Shown: positions 47,601 to 56,094 of the stretch, piece by piece | How positions within the stretch are numbered: position 1 is the first letter of the stretch | Layout of the letters: every line of letters starts with the position of its first letter | Assembly (NCBI GenBank): GCA_007751475.1 | Contig: CP036434.1 | Coordinates: 744,001-808,000 of the forward strand | Source: Saltatorellus ferox | GTDB taxonomy: Bacteria > Planctomycetota > UBA1135 > GCA-002686595 | Direction of reading: 5' to 3' | DNA length: 64,000 bases | Position numbers and translations under genes: made by a program | Notes under the pieces: generated by a model | The model's input: the letters and a program-made list of their open reading frames with translations, nothing else | Told to the model about the DNA's origin: nothing | Databases searched by the model: none

Positions 47601-49371
47601 CCCGACGTCGGTCGAGCTGGTGAACGGCGAGGCCCGCTTCCTGGTGCCGATCGTCGCCGAGGCAGCCACGGGAGGCGAGCGCGCGCGGATCGGACTGGGC
47701 GTTGACTTCGCGGGCTTCAGCGACCGCGTGGTGCGCGAGCTACGCGTGGTGCCGCGGGGCTTCCCGCAGCGGATCTCGGAGAGCGGTCAGGTCGGTGCCC
47801 CCGGTCAGGCGTCGGGTAGCACCGAGTTCGTGATCGCGGTGCCTGACGCGCCGGTCGAAGGCTCGCTCCGCTTCGAGCTGAAGCTCTACCCGTCGCCGAT
47901 CGCGGATCTCCTGGACGGGGCCGACGGGATGCTTCAGATCCCGCACGGCTGCTTCGAGCAGGCGTCCTCCACGAACTACCCGAACGTGCTGGCGCTGAGT
48001 TATCTCGACGCGATCGGGGCGTCGGCGCCGGCCGTTCGCGCGAAGGGTCGCTCGGTCCTGGATCAGGGCTACGACCTGCTCACGGGCTACGAGTGCTCGA
48101 ACCTCGGCTTCGAGTGGTTCGGCGACGATCCGGGGCACGAGGTGCTCTCGGCCTACGGTCTACTGCAGTTCACCGACATGGCCGAGGTCTTCGCCGTGAA
48201 CCCGGAGATGGTGGCGCGCACCTCGGAATGGCTGCTCGGGCGGCGTGACGGCAAGGGCGGGTTCGAGCTCGATCCTAAGTCGCTGGATCGCTTCGGCCGG
48301 GCGCCAGCCCCGATCACGAATGCGTACTGCACGTACGCGCTGGCGGTCAGCGGCGTGCCTGCCGCCGATCTGGCGGTCGAACTCGACCGACAGGCCGCGC
48401 GTGCTGCCGAATCGGAAGATCCCTACGAGGTGGCGGCCGCCGCCTGTGCGCTCGGCGAAGCGGGGCGCGCGGCCGCAGCTGACGCGGGGCGCGAGCGCCT
48501 GAAGACGATGCAGGCAGACGATGGGCACCTCGCCGGGACGACCTCGAGCATCACGCGCTCCGGTGGCGACGACCTCGTGGTCGAGACGACGGCGTTCGCG
48601 GTGATGGCGTGGCTGGACGATCCTGACGATCTCGCCTCGGCGGAGCGCGCGATGCAGTTCCTGTTGACCCGCCGCCAGGCAGGCGGCCGCTTCGGCTCGA
48701 CCCAGGCGACGATCATGGCGCTGCGTGCGATCACGAAGTACGCGCGACTGAATCGCACCTCCGCCCGCGCCGGCGAGGTCATCGTGTACGTGAATGACGC
48801 CGAGGTGGAGCGCATCGCCTTCGGTGACGGAGCCATGGAGGCGATCTCGGTCCCGGTGCTGACTAGGCACCTGGCCCCGGGCGCGAACCGCCTCCGTCTG
48901 GAACTCACGAACGGCAACCGCTTCCCGTGGGCGGCGGACCTCCGCTACTTCGCCGAGCAGCCCGCCGACGCGCCGAACGCTGCTGTCGGCCTGGCGGTCA
49001 CCCTGGACCGAACGCTGTGCACCGAGGGCGACACGGTCGGTCTCGACATCGCCCTCACCAACCTGACGGCCGCGGGCCAGCCGATGACCATGGCGATCGT
49101 GGGCCTGCCCGCGAGCCTGGAGTGCGCGACGAAGGTGCTCGATGATCTCGCGGCCGCGGGCCGCTTCGACCTGTGGGAGCGGCGCGGCCGCGAGGTGATC
49201 CTCTACTGGCGCGACCTGGCACCGAACGCCGTCCAGGAAGTTCACCTCGACCTCGTGGCCACGATCCCGGGCAGGACCACGGGCCCAGCGTCGCGCGCGT
49301 ACCTCTACTACACGCCGGGAGAGACGCGCTGGGCGGAGCCCCTCGCGATCGAGGTTCGGCCCCTGGAATGA
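44599..49371 (+). CDS. Thioester alpha-2-macroglobulin with anti-sigma-like N-terminus
   Basis: This is a 1590-aa protein. Residues 1-75 (DQELLEYLFDCHESPERIEA) resemble the short acidic anti-sigma modules encoded after ECF factors. A TM helix follows at about 82-104. Macroglobulin domains begin near 215 (LSTDKPLYRPGETAYLRAVL). Two more TM helices lie at about 769-792 and 805-825. The A2M domain (ETVYWNAFLRTSTDGHARVEF) is near 895, and the thioester site GCFEQ has its Cys at 1118. An alpha-helical toroid with GGFEL/GRFGST motifs follows. The even insertion of two helices keeps both halves outside. Bacterial A2Ms trap proteases in the periplasm; here the sigma-linked N-terminus suggests a sensor function. 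Confidence 0.9.
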   Translation: MSDQHFTDQELLEYLFDCHESPERIEAALEESAELRARLEAARETQDLLAAAAHDESVGPLDFGAPEDEPRAPWLSWKRAWPIVRAAAVAAMLIAALPWAWWAYANARYERLADRQYQVRVEGLPSAPAGIERSLQLTSSNLGSDDVPTEFTWKAFDESGRVLAEDVVSGTGPVFANLPATLEPLRRFEALARRQDRSDASQQPIEMSLGGAAVPPLVHLSTDKPLYRPGETAYLRAVLLDRLTQEPMDGTFRVQVTDPKGAALLSWSRSAEDGVVAGGWIVPENAAGGRYHLQLLSGDGSFAYERLAFEVRRFEPPQLSKKVTLSRRTFAPSEQGSALVAIEKIAGGAVAGAEIKATVLVDGERVWGEETLLDERGEAAFTFDLPDEVLRGEGRFVARVRVGGVVETVVEPFVIPVNDIAANVYPESGALVAGVLGRVYFDVHDAAGRPTSAAGRVVNSRGVRVANFRTEHLGRGRFELTPEPGESYFMEFEVPDSPLSIPLPAAVEHGAVVRVTNDTFEPGQAIVADVEWKGAVPGDDWTAGLFCRGQLVARAEGRGPAMTRVELLPAAKVGGVLRLTLFDGDLQPLAERLVHRESAERIEVRLSPSSSRTLPGEHEVLDVFATDEQGRPVAALIGLTVTDRAVREEAGVARIGLADRAGLFGDLEWDGPALEERGELLRSGDVDEEEHGRRVDLLLGTRGWRRFAWVDREACIAKFGDAGKRLMAREGYADAVDVEWGVVKDREAQREVLRAASRRKRQARDTASAISLVEILLLALTSLWLVLYLVLKGLGARLRIPLGPVTGLVATVMAFFIAGVANDALMPWSRFEAVGVEASMEAPVVPSISDEMLEALRGMGYGADREVAPDPRGLRRVRVYSHSAASGDMRTDFTETVYWNAFLRTSTDGHARVEFDVSDRATTWQIFADAHGQGRVGQGASSFVSVPPVRVEARLPIELTQGDEVQIPVAVTVEGSGAKEDSVMAAIGSAIHGPLRASGALPTSVELVNGEARFLVPIVAEAATGGERARIGLGVDFAGFSDRVVRELRVVPRGFPQRISESGQVGAPGQASGSTEFVIAVPDAPVEGSLRFELKLYPSPIADLLDGADGMLQIPHGCFEQASSTNYPNVLALSYLDAIGASAPAVRAKGRSVLDQGYDLLTGYECSNLGFEWFGDDPGHEVLSAYGLLQFTDMAEVFAVNPEMVARTSEWLLGRRDGKGGFELDPKSLDRFGRAPAPITNAYCTYALAVSGVPAADLAVELDRQAARAAESEDPYEVAAAACALGEAGRAAAADAGRERLKTMQADDGHLAGTTSSITRSGGDDLVVETTAFAVMAWLDDPDDLASAERAMQFLLTRRQAGGRFGSTQATIMALRAITKYARLNRTSARAGEVIVYVNDAEVERIAFGDGAMEAISVPVLTRHLAPGANRLRLELTNGNRFPWAADLRYFAEQPADAPNAAVGLAVTLDRTLCTEGDTVGLDIALTNLTAAGQPMTMAIVGLPASLECATKVLDDLAAAGRFDLWERRGREVILYWRDLAPNAVQEVHLDLVATIPGRTTGPASRAYLYYTPGETRWAEPLAIEVRPLE

Positions 49372-49402
49372 AGTTGGAGCACGCGATCTTGCTTTCGCCC
49401 CT

Positions 49403-51040
49403 TCAATGCTGCGCGCCGCGCACGATCCACGCGATGACGCCTGGCTTCGTCGTCGGGCCCAGCTTGATTGCGCCCCGTGCGGGCGGGAAGTCCTCTTCCT
49501 TGCAGACGCCCGCGTTGATGTAGGTCGGCCGATACTTGTGAAAGAAGCTGCGCGGGACGACCTTGTCGTGGCCCGGGGAGCGGAGTTCATCGGGCGCCGG
49601 GCGCAAAGCCACCTCCCGGGTGACGAGGCCGTTGCGGTCGTAGATGAAGAGGTTCGAGTAGTAGCCGATGGCGCCGACGGCGCCGGCGACGAGCGATTCC
49701 TCGGGCTTCGTGTACTCGGCGAGCGACCGGCCCGCCAGCGCCCACTCCTCGGCGCGGTTCTTCATGTTCTCCCACTGCGCCAGCTCCGAATCCGCGCGCT
49801 CCACGCGTCCCTGCGTCTGGTTGTGGCGGAACTCGAACTTCGCGCGCGTTTCCTCGGAGACGACCTGGATGCCGAAGGCGGCCGACACGCTGGTGCCGAC
49901 GGTTCCGAGGACCAGGAGCGCCGCGGCAGTCTTCGAGCGCTTTTCTAGGCTCCCGAGGAAGAGGCCGAAGCCGAGCGCCGCGAAGGGAATCGCCGGGACC
50001 AGGAAGCGCGAGAAGGCCATGAAGTCTCCGCCCGCAGCGATCGAGTAGGCGGGCACGCCCACGATCACGGCGACCAGCGCGAGGGCGACAGGAGCCCCGA
50101 CGCGGCGAGCGCCGAACACGGCACCCAGCAGCCCGGTAGCGAGCGCGATGCCGAGCCCTGGCATGGAGAGAACGTTCGACACGACGTAGTCGAGCCCGCG
50201 TCCCGCCGCCTGACTCGAGAAACCGAGCTTGGCGCGTGCCGTGTTCGGAAGCCAGTCCCCGTAGACGCTGTGGCGCCAGGCGACGTGGACGCCGAAGATC
50301 GCGACGGAGATCGCGATTGCAAGGAGCGCTGACTTCCAGACGCGATCATCGCGTCGGACGAGACCCCCGAGGAACGCCGGGCCCAGGAGGAACGCGACCA
50401 TGAGCGCCGCGTCCGCGCGCATCAGGGCGAGGAGGCCCGCGGTGATCCCGAGCCCGATTCCCGGCGCGAGAAAGCCGCTCGCGCCGCTCCTGCGGGAGAT
50501 TCGATCGATCAGGTAGAGCGTCGCGACGCCGAGGAACGCCGCGGGCATCGTGGCCATGCCGCCGGTGGACCAGACGCCGAGCGGCGGCGCGGTCCCGAGG
50601 AACAGCGAAGTGCCGAGCAGCGCGACGGGCCGATCGCCGAGCCAGCGCGCCGCAAGCGTGACGGTCAGGAACACCAGCAAGGCGCCCGCGGTGATCGAGA
50701 GGACTCGACTGAAAAGCTCGGGATCCACGCCCAGGTCCATCCCGAGGCGCAGGAGCACGGCCCACAGAAACTCGCTGTAGCCCTCCACGGGCTGGTCGAG
50801 GGGGGCTCCGTCGACGAGGTTGTAGACGAGACCGTGACCGTCGGCGAAGTTTCGCGAATAGCGGAACGTGATGTAGCCGTCGTCCGTGAGGAAGTTGAAC
50901 CTCGTGACCAGCCACGCAAAGGGTGCGAGGGCGACCAGGAGGGCGGCCACGCGCAGTTGCCCGCCGGCGATCACGGAGCCATCGACGCGGCCCGTGCCAG
51001 CCGATGTGGAGGAAGGAAGGGAAGCGGGCGTTTCGCTCAC
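49403..51040 (-). CDS. Polytopic membrane glycosyltransferase-like protein (GT-C type)
   Basis: This 545-aa protein has about ten hydrophobic helices. Just after the first is the acidic motif FNFLTDDGYITFRYSRNFAD, followed by GLVYN and EGYSEFLWAVLL. An acidic motif in the first outer loop and a C-terminal soluble domain are typical of GT-C lipid-linked sugar transferases such as arabinofuranosyl- or mannosyltransferases. The start is a GTG (51040) with GGAG at the right distance; a longer frame has a poor Arg/Pro-rich lead. It is related to the protein at 53378-54892. The donor and acceptor are unknown. Confidence 0.78.
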   Translation of the reverse strand: MSETPASLPSSTSAGTGRVDGSVIAGGQLRVAALLVALAPFAWLVTRFNFLTDDGYITFRYSRNFADGHGLVYNLVDGAPLDQPVEGYSEFLWAVLLRLGMDLGVDPELFSRVLSITAGALLVFLTVTLAARWLGDRPVALLGTSLFLGTAPPLGVWSTGGMATMPAAFLGVATLYLIDRISRRSGASGFLAPGIGLGITAGLLALMRADAALMVAFLLGPAFLGGLVRRDDRVWKSALLAIAISVAIFGVHVAWRHSVYGDWLPNTARAKLGFSSQAAGRGLDYVVSNVLSMPGLGIALATGLLGAVFGARRVGAPVALALVAVIVGVPAYSIAAGGDFMAFSRFLVPAIPFAALGFGLFLGSLEKRSKTAAALLVLGTVGTSVSAAFGIQVVSEETRAKFEFRHNQTQGRVERADSELAQWENMKNRAEEWALAGRSLAEYTKPEESLVAGAVGAIGYYSNLFIYDRNGLVTREVALRPAPDELRSPGHDKVVPRSFFHKYRPTYINAGVCKEEDFPPARGAIKLGPTTKPGVIAWIVRGAQH

Positions 51041-51279
51041 GGAATCTCCAGGAGGAGCAGGGCTGCGGAGCCTGGACAGCGCCAGACCGCCATGGACTCC
51101 GGGAAGGGGTTCACCGAGCACCCTAGGGGGGGGAGTCCTGGAACGCAAATCGGCGGCCTGCCCGTCGACACGGCGCGCGCCTGGCCGAGCGGAAAGTCGG
51201 ATTCTCGCGAGACGGATCCGGGGTTTCGGGGTCTCACTCTCCGATCCCCGCTCGCCTTCCCTCACTACAGGAGAACCCC

Positions 51280-52287
51280 ATGAAACCCGTCGTCTCTCCC
51301 TCGCTCGTGCGCCTCGCCGTCACCGGCGTCGTCTTCGCCTCCATCCCGGGTATGTCGGATTTGGCCGTTGCACAGTCCACGCTCTACGAAACGGATTTTT
51401 CCTCTGCCGACGGCTGGACCTTCGAGCAGTCCCACCCCTGGGGGAATCAGACGTTCAGCCCGGAGTGGAACGTGGATGCGCTTCCGGCGAGCCCGGCGTT
51501 CGCGCCTTTCCACTCGGAGCCGACGTCGCTCAACTTCAACCACAACGAGTTGGGGCTCGAATGGGGCGAATGGGCAGGGAGCGCCCGATCGCCCGAGATC
51601 GACCTCGCCGAATCCCTCGGAACCCCACGGCTTCACTTCTGGTACGCCTACGACCACGAGACCTTCTGCCAGTGGGACGCGTTCTCGGTCCAGGTTCTGG
51701 ATGCCGGAACGGAGCAGATCCTCTTCCAGGAATGTCTCTCCGCCACCGATCTCGGTCTTCGCAACTGGGTCGAGTACGACCTGGCGCTGGACCGCTCGTG
51801 GGGCACGGTCCGGATTCGCTTCGTTCACGACACGCTCGACGACTGGAACTTCAACGAGGCCGGGTCCTACGTCGATGATCTCCACTTCATCGACCCCCGC
51901 GGTGCCTCCCTGCACTGCGAGGGTCAGCCGCTCTTCAACGGCGCCGGCCCCGCGCGACTCTCCATGGCACTGATCGGCCAGGACCCCGAGGGCCCCGTGC
52001 TCTTGCGCGGAACCGGGTTTCCGGCGAATGGCTTCGCGTTTGCCTTCGCAGGGCCAGACCCGGGTGTGATCCCGATCGGCCACGGCATCCGTTGCATCGG
52101 GGTCGGGACGAGCGTTCGTGTCAGCCTCGCACCTACCCGTGACCTGGGGACCCCCGTCTGGAGCCTCGATCCGAACGCAGGGAACTTCGCGCAGATGGCG
52201 ATGCTCGACGTGCCCATCTACGTGCAGACGATCTTCCGGGACGGCCCGACCATCAACCTGAGCGATGCGCTAGTCTTTTGCCCCTGA
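51280..52287 (+). CDS. Secreted protein with lectin-like N-terminal part
   Basis: This 335-aa protein has a signal peptide (LVRLAVTGVVFASIPGM to VAQS) and a beta-rich first half with many aromatic residues (YETDFSSADGWTFEQSHPWG, RLHFWYAYDHETFCQWDAF). The latter looks like MAM/concanavalin-type sandwich sequence. The last 125 residues (GQPLFNGAGPARLSMALIG to FRDGPTINLSDALVFCP) resemble a C-terminal module I associate with secreted proteins of Poly30-like planctomycetes; that link is from memory. AGGAG is six bases upstream of the start. Unknown function. Confidence 0.7.
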   Translation: MKPVVSPSLVRLAVTGVVFASIPGMSDLAVAQSTLYETDFSSADGWTFEQSHPWGNQTFSPEWNVDALPASPAFAPFHSEPTSLNFNHNELGLEWGEWAGSARSPEIDLAESLGTPRLHFWYAYDHETFCQWDAFSVQVLDAGTEQILFQECLSATDLGLRNWVEYDLALDRSWGTVRIRFVHDTLDDWNFNEAGSYVDDLHFIDPRGASLHCEGQPLFNGAGPARLSMALIGQDPEGPVLLRGTGFPANGFAFAFAGPDPGVIPIGHGIRCIGVGTSVRVSLAPTRDLGTPVWSLDPNAGNFAQMAMLDVPIYVQTIFRDGPTINLSDALVFCP

Positions 52288-52358
52288 AGGCGAAGAACGG
52301 TTCACGCGGTTCCGTGGATCCGCAGTTCCTCGCCCCGATGTAGTGGAGAAACGGCGCG

Positions 52359-53381
52359 ATGAGGAAGCGGACCTGGATGATGGCCCTGGGGCCGATGGCT
52401 GCCTGCAGCGGGCTGGTTCTTGCCTGCAGCGGGCTGGTTCTTGCTTGCAGCGGGCTGGTGCTTGCCTGCGGCCGGGTGGCGGACCCGGGGCCAGGGACCG
52501 ACAGCGGTAGCGGGGTGGATCCCTCCATCTCCGCTGCCCGGACCATTCCGCCCCTGCCCGGGGTCATGGATCGCATCCGGGAAGCCGGCGGCGTGCTGAT
52601 CGCGGCCCATCGCGGCGGGCCTCTCCCCGGCTATCCGGAGAACGCTCTCGAGACGCTGGAGTACGGTCTCGAACAGGGGATCCGCGTCTTCGAAATCGAC
52701 GTCGCCGAGAGCCAAGACGGCGAGCTCTACCTGATGCACGACCGCTCCCTCCGCCGCACCGGCGGGTACGACGGCGGCGTCGCCGACACCGACTGGGCCG
52801 TCGTCCGCGAGCTCGACCTACGCGATGAAGAGGGCGAGCCGACTGGCTTCCACGCGCCTCGCCTCGCCGACGTGCTGGCGTGGGCGAAGCGCAGCGGCGC
52901 GCTCCTCGAACTCGATCGCAAGGAGACGACGAGCTTCCGACGCATCCTCTCCGCCGTGCGTGCCGCGGGCGCAGAGAACCATGTGCTGATGATCACCTAC
53001 AACGATCAAGAAGCGATCGAGGTCGCGCGGCTCGCGCCCGACCTGATGATGACCGCCGGCGTCAAGAGCGCCGAGCACCAGGCGATGCTCGCCGCCGAGG
53101 GCGTTGACTTCACCCACGTCGTGGCCTGGCTGGGCACCCGCGATCCGGATCCCAGCGTCTACGCCGAGCTGGGAGCGCGCGGCATCGAGAGCGGCTTCGG
53201 AACGCTCGGGCGGCCGGGCAAGCGCCTCGACGATGTGTACGCCGCCGACGGCGACGCGTCCGAGTACCAGGCCCTGGTCGATGCCGGCCTCACCCTGCTC
53301 GCCACGGACATGCCGTACTTCGTTGCCCGCGAGCTCGAGTCGGACGACATCGCGGTGAAGCTCCTCGAGGCGAAGCGCTAG
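52359..53381 (+). CDS. Glycerophosphodiester phosphodiesterase lipoprotein
   Basis: This 340-aa protein has the GDPD fold signature: LIAAHRGGPLPGYPENALET, then VFEIDVAESQDGELYLMHDR, with the metal and catalytic residues (HR, E, D, H) in place. It would release glycerol 3-phosphate or an alcohol from phospholipid-derived diesters in the envelope. The N-terminus carries four consecutive lipobox-like cysteines made by a 21-bp tandem repeat. Its 3' end overlaps the convergent glycosyltransferase-like gene by 4 bp. Confidence 0.9.
   Translation: MRKRTWMMALGPMAACSGLVLACSGLVLACSGLVLACGRVADPGPGTDSGSGVDPSISAARTIPPLPGVMDRIREAGGVLIAAHRGGPLPGYPENALETLEYGLEQGIRVFEIDVAESQDGELYLMHDRSLRRTGGYDGGVADTDWAVVRELDLRDEEGEPTGFHAPRLADVLAWAKRSGALLELDRKETTSFRRILSAVRAAGAENHVLMITYNDQEAIEVARLAPDLMMTAGVKSAEHQAMLAAEGVDFTHVVAWLGTRDPDPSVYAELGARGIESGFGTLGRPGKRLDDVYAADGDASEYQALVDAGLTLLATDMPYFVARELESDDIAVKLLEAKR
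52401..52470 (+). repeat. 21-bp tandem repeat that multiplies the lipobox
   Basis: Units at 52401-52421 and 52422-52442 are identical, 52443-52463 differs at two bases, and a partial copy follows. Each encodes ACSGLVL, so the signal peptide contains LVLAC three times in addition to the first AAC: cysteines 16, 23, 30 and 37. Copy-number change would keep the frame and lengthen or shorten the hydrophobic core. Confidence 0.93.
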
Positions 53382-54892
53382 CGATCGGGCAACGGAGGCC
53401 GATCGTTCGGGTCGCGCTCGCTTTCGCCGAGCCAGATCAGGCGCTTGTCCCGTTCATGGGCGAGGACCGGGCTCGACTCCAGCCACTCGCGCTCGGCCGC
53501 GTTTTCCCAGACCACGCCGACCGACGGGTAGAAGTTCCTCTCCAGCGCGATGTCAGAGATCACGAGCCAGCTCGCGTCGGTCTCACGCGCCATGGCCAGG
53601 AGCGACCTGCGGGCGTTCTTGATCGGCAGGACCTCGGGCGAAACGAGCGCGCCCACGTCGATCACGAGGTGTTCCGTCTGGAAGCCGAAGACGCCGATCT
53701 CGCCGATCAGGACGCGCTCGGAGTGCGGACGATCGAGCGCTTCCAGCGCGCTCGCGCAGGCGCCATAGCCGTCGACATAGGACTGCAGGAGCGGCGCGCG
53801 TTTCTGGACGAGGGCGATCGAGAGCAGCATCAGCGCGGCGGCGACCGCGCTGGCGAGCCCGCGCCTCGCCGTGTCGACGCGTTCAGGCAATGCGGGGCCC
53901 GCAGCGAGCAGCAGCGCTACCGACGACGGGACCGCGTACCACGACGCCTCGGTCGCGCCCTTGCCCGCCAGGTAGAACGCCATGTAGACCCCGTACACGA
54001 TGAGCCACGCGCGTGAGAACGCCGTCCCGCGCCGGAGATTCGCGCGCGTGATCCAGACGGTCGACGCCACGAGGGCGGCGGTGACCGCGTGCCCGAGCAG
54101 CGCGGGCAGGTAGTCGACGAACGGCACGAAGGTGAGGCGGGCGAGGCTGAGCCAGAGGTGCAGCGCGGTGCCGAGCGAGTCGTAGTGCTCGGAGTTCCAG
54201 CCGCTCTTGGCGACCATGGACTGGGGTAGAACGGTGCCGTAGCGGGAGAGCGCGAAGCCGATCCAGAGAAGTCCGGGAGTCAGGAGCAACGCGGTGGGTA
54301 CCGGCCTCGTGAGCTCTCGGACCGAGGCGGTGAGTCCGCGCCCTTCGGAGGCCGAGGCAGCGAAGAGCAGCGCGGGCGCGAACAGGACGCCCTCGGGCCG
54401 CGCCACGACCAAGAGGCCGGTCCAGAACGCCGCCCGGCGCATCGCGCCCGAGAGCGCGGCCGCCATCGCTTCCACGGCGAGCCACACGAAGAGCGGCGTC
54501 TCCATCCCCAGCATCTGATTGTCGACGAACACCGGTGCGCACAGGAAGACAGCGAGCGTCAGCCCGCGCGCCCGATCGGGCACGAGGTCCACGAGCCGCG
54601 CGGCCGCCAGCGACCAGAGCAAGACCCCCAGACCGATCACCACGGTCGCGATGTGCGCGGTTCCGGCGATCGCCATGAGCCCCCAGGTCACGAAGCCCCA
54701 CAGCGGCGAGGTCACGCCGAAGACGGCCTCGCCGTGGTTGTAGACGAGCGCCCCTGAATCGGCCGCGTTCCGCGCGTAGCGCAGCGTGATATAGGCGTCG
54801 TCCACGAGCACGAAATCCGTGATGAACCACGCGAGCATCAGCCGCACCGCAGCGGCCACGGCGATCAGGACGAGCCAGGACTGCTTCGACAT
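53378..54892 (-). CDS. Polytopic membrane glycosyltransferase-like protein (GT-C type)
   Basis: This 504-aa protein has about ten TM helices, with FVLVDDAYITLRYARNAADS and GALVYNHGEAVFGVTSPLW near its N-terminus. The motif order matches the protein at 49403-51040 (DD-YIT-RY-RN ... LVYN). It ends in a soluble domain. The start (MSKQSWLVLI) is fixed by TGATG coupling: its ATG overlaps the stop of the upstream GT4 gene by one base. As the last gene of a four-gene glycan operon, it probably adds a sugar from a lipid carrier to a surface glycan. Confidence 0.8.
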   Translation of the reverse strand: MSKQSWLVLIAVAAAVRLMLAWFITDFVLVDDAYITLRYARNAADSGALVYNHGEAVFGVTSPLWGFVTWGLMAIAGTAHIATVVIGLGVLLWSLAAARLVDLVPDRARGLTLAVFLCAPVFVDNQMLGMETPLFVWLAVEAMAAALSGAMRRAAFWTGLLVVARPEGVLFAPALLFAASASEGRGLTASVRELTRPVPTALLLTPGLLWIGFALSRYGTVLPQSMVAKSGWNSEHYDSLGTALHLWLSLARLTFVPFVDYLPALLGHAVTAALVASTVWITRANLRRGTAFSRAWLIVYGVYMAFYLAGKGATEASWYAVPSSVALLLAAGPALPERVDTARRGLASAVAAALMLLSIALVQKRAPLLQSYVDGYGACASALEALDRPHSERVLIGEIGVFGFQTEHLVIDVGALVSPEVLPIKNARRSLLAMARETDASWLVISDIALERNFYPSVGVVWENAAEREWLESSPVLAHERDKRLIWLGESERDPNDRPPLPDR

Positions 54893-56094
54893 CACGCGGC
54901 CCTTTGCACCGCCCACGGCGCCATCAGCGACTCGTACACGCCGAGCATCTCCTCGGCGTAGCGCTCGTGGGTGAACATCGAGCGCTGGCGCTCGCGCGCC
55001 GCCGGGCCCATCGAAGCGAGACGCCCGGGATCGCCGAGGACATCCCGCATGGCGCCCGCGAGGGCGTCGGCCGAGCCCGGTGCGAAGAGGGCGCCCGTCA
55101 CGCCGTGTTCGACGATCTCCTGGAGCCCGCCGTGATCTGCCGCGATCACCGGGGTTCCGACGGCCATGGCCTCGATCGCCACGAGACCGAAGGGTTCCGG
55201 TCGCGTCGAGGGGACGAGGCAGACGTCCGCTGCCGCGAGCAGCGAGGGCAGATCCTCGGTGAACGGGATGCGCATCACTCGCTCGGCCAGGCCGCGTTCG
55301 CGGATCTCGGCGTCGAGGCGGATGGCGAAGTGCTCCTGGCCCGGCGGCGGGCTGCCAGCGATCACGATCCGCGGGCAGGCGTCACCGAGGCGCTCCGCAG
55401 CATCGAGCGCGAGGCGCTGGCCCTTCCACGAATTGATGCGGCCCGGTAGCACCGCGAGCGCGTCGCCTGCGCCCACGCCGAGGCCCCGTCGGACCTTTGC
55501 GCGGTCACCAAGCTCATCGTCCCCGCGATCGCGCGCGACGCCGTTGTAGATCGTCTTCGCGCGCTCGATGCGGGGGTCGAGCATCGCAGCCGCCGTGGCC
55601 CTGGAGTTCGCGATGGCGACGTCCGACCAGCGCTTGATGAGCGAGCGCATGCCGAGCCGCGCCCAAGAAGGATTGTCGAGGATCTCGTGAACGTGCCAGA
55701 CGTGGTGTGCGCTGGACCGGTGCGCGCCGTAGGCGGCGCCGATCAGGACGGTCGTGTTCGTGTGCACGATGTCGACGCCGTGGCGCTCGACGAGCGACTC
55801 GACGAAGCGCGCGCCGCGCCTGGCCTTGTGCAGGAACTTGCCGAAGCGCCCGGGGGCGAGGTCGGCGCGCAGCGCGGCGCCCAGCTCCCCGACCTCGACG
55901 ATCGCGCCGAGGGCCTCCAGTCGATCGGCGAGCACGCCGCGCCGGGGGAGCGCGACCACCACGCGCGAGGGAGCGCGCGGGCCCTCAGCCTGCGGCGAGG
56001 CGTTGCGTTCCGCGATGGCCTCGACCACCTGCAGAAGCGTTCGATCGGCGCCGTAGAGTTCGGCCGACGGATGGGTGAAGAGAATCGTGCTCAT
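54892..56094 (-). CDS. GT4-family glycosyltransferase
   Basis: This is a 400-aa GT-B glycosyltransferase. The N-terminal domain shows ILFTHPSAELYGADRTLLQV and VDIVHTNTTV. The C-terminal nucleotide-sugar domain shows LPGRINSWKGQRLALDAAERL and the EX7E motif EPFGLVAIEAMAVGTPVIA, followed by GGLQEIVEHGVTG. It transfers a sugar from an NDP donor with retention, in the cytoplasm. It overlaps the upstream acyltransferase by 4 bp (ATGA) and the downstream gene by one base, so the operon is tightly coupled. Confidence 0.93.
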   Translation of the reverse strand: MSTILFTHPSAELYGADRTLLQVVEAIAERNASPQAEGPRAPSRVVVALPRRGVLADRLEALGAIVEVGELGAALRADLAPGRFGKFLHKARRGARFVESLVERHGVDIVHTNTTVLIGAAYGAHRSSAHHVWHVHEILDNPSWARLGMRSLIKRWSDVAIANSRATAAAMLDPRIERAKTIYNGVARDRGDDELGDRAKVRRGLGVGAGDALAVLPGRINSWKGQRLALDAAERLGDACPRIVIAGSPPPGQEHFAIRLDAEIRERGLAERVMRIPFTEDLPSLLAAADVCLVPSTRPEPFGLVAIEAMAVGTPVIAADHGGLQEIVEHGVTGALFAPGSADALAGAMRDVLGDPGRLASMGPAARERQRSMFTHERYAEEMLGVYESLMAPWAVQRAA

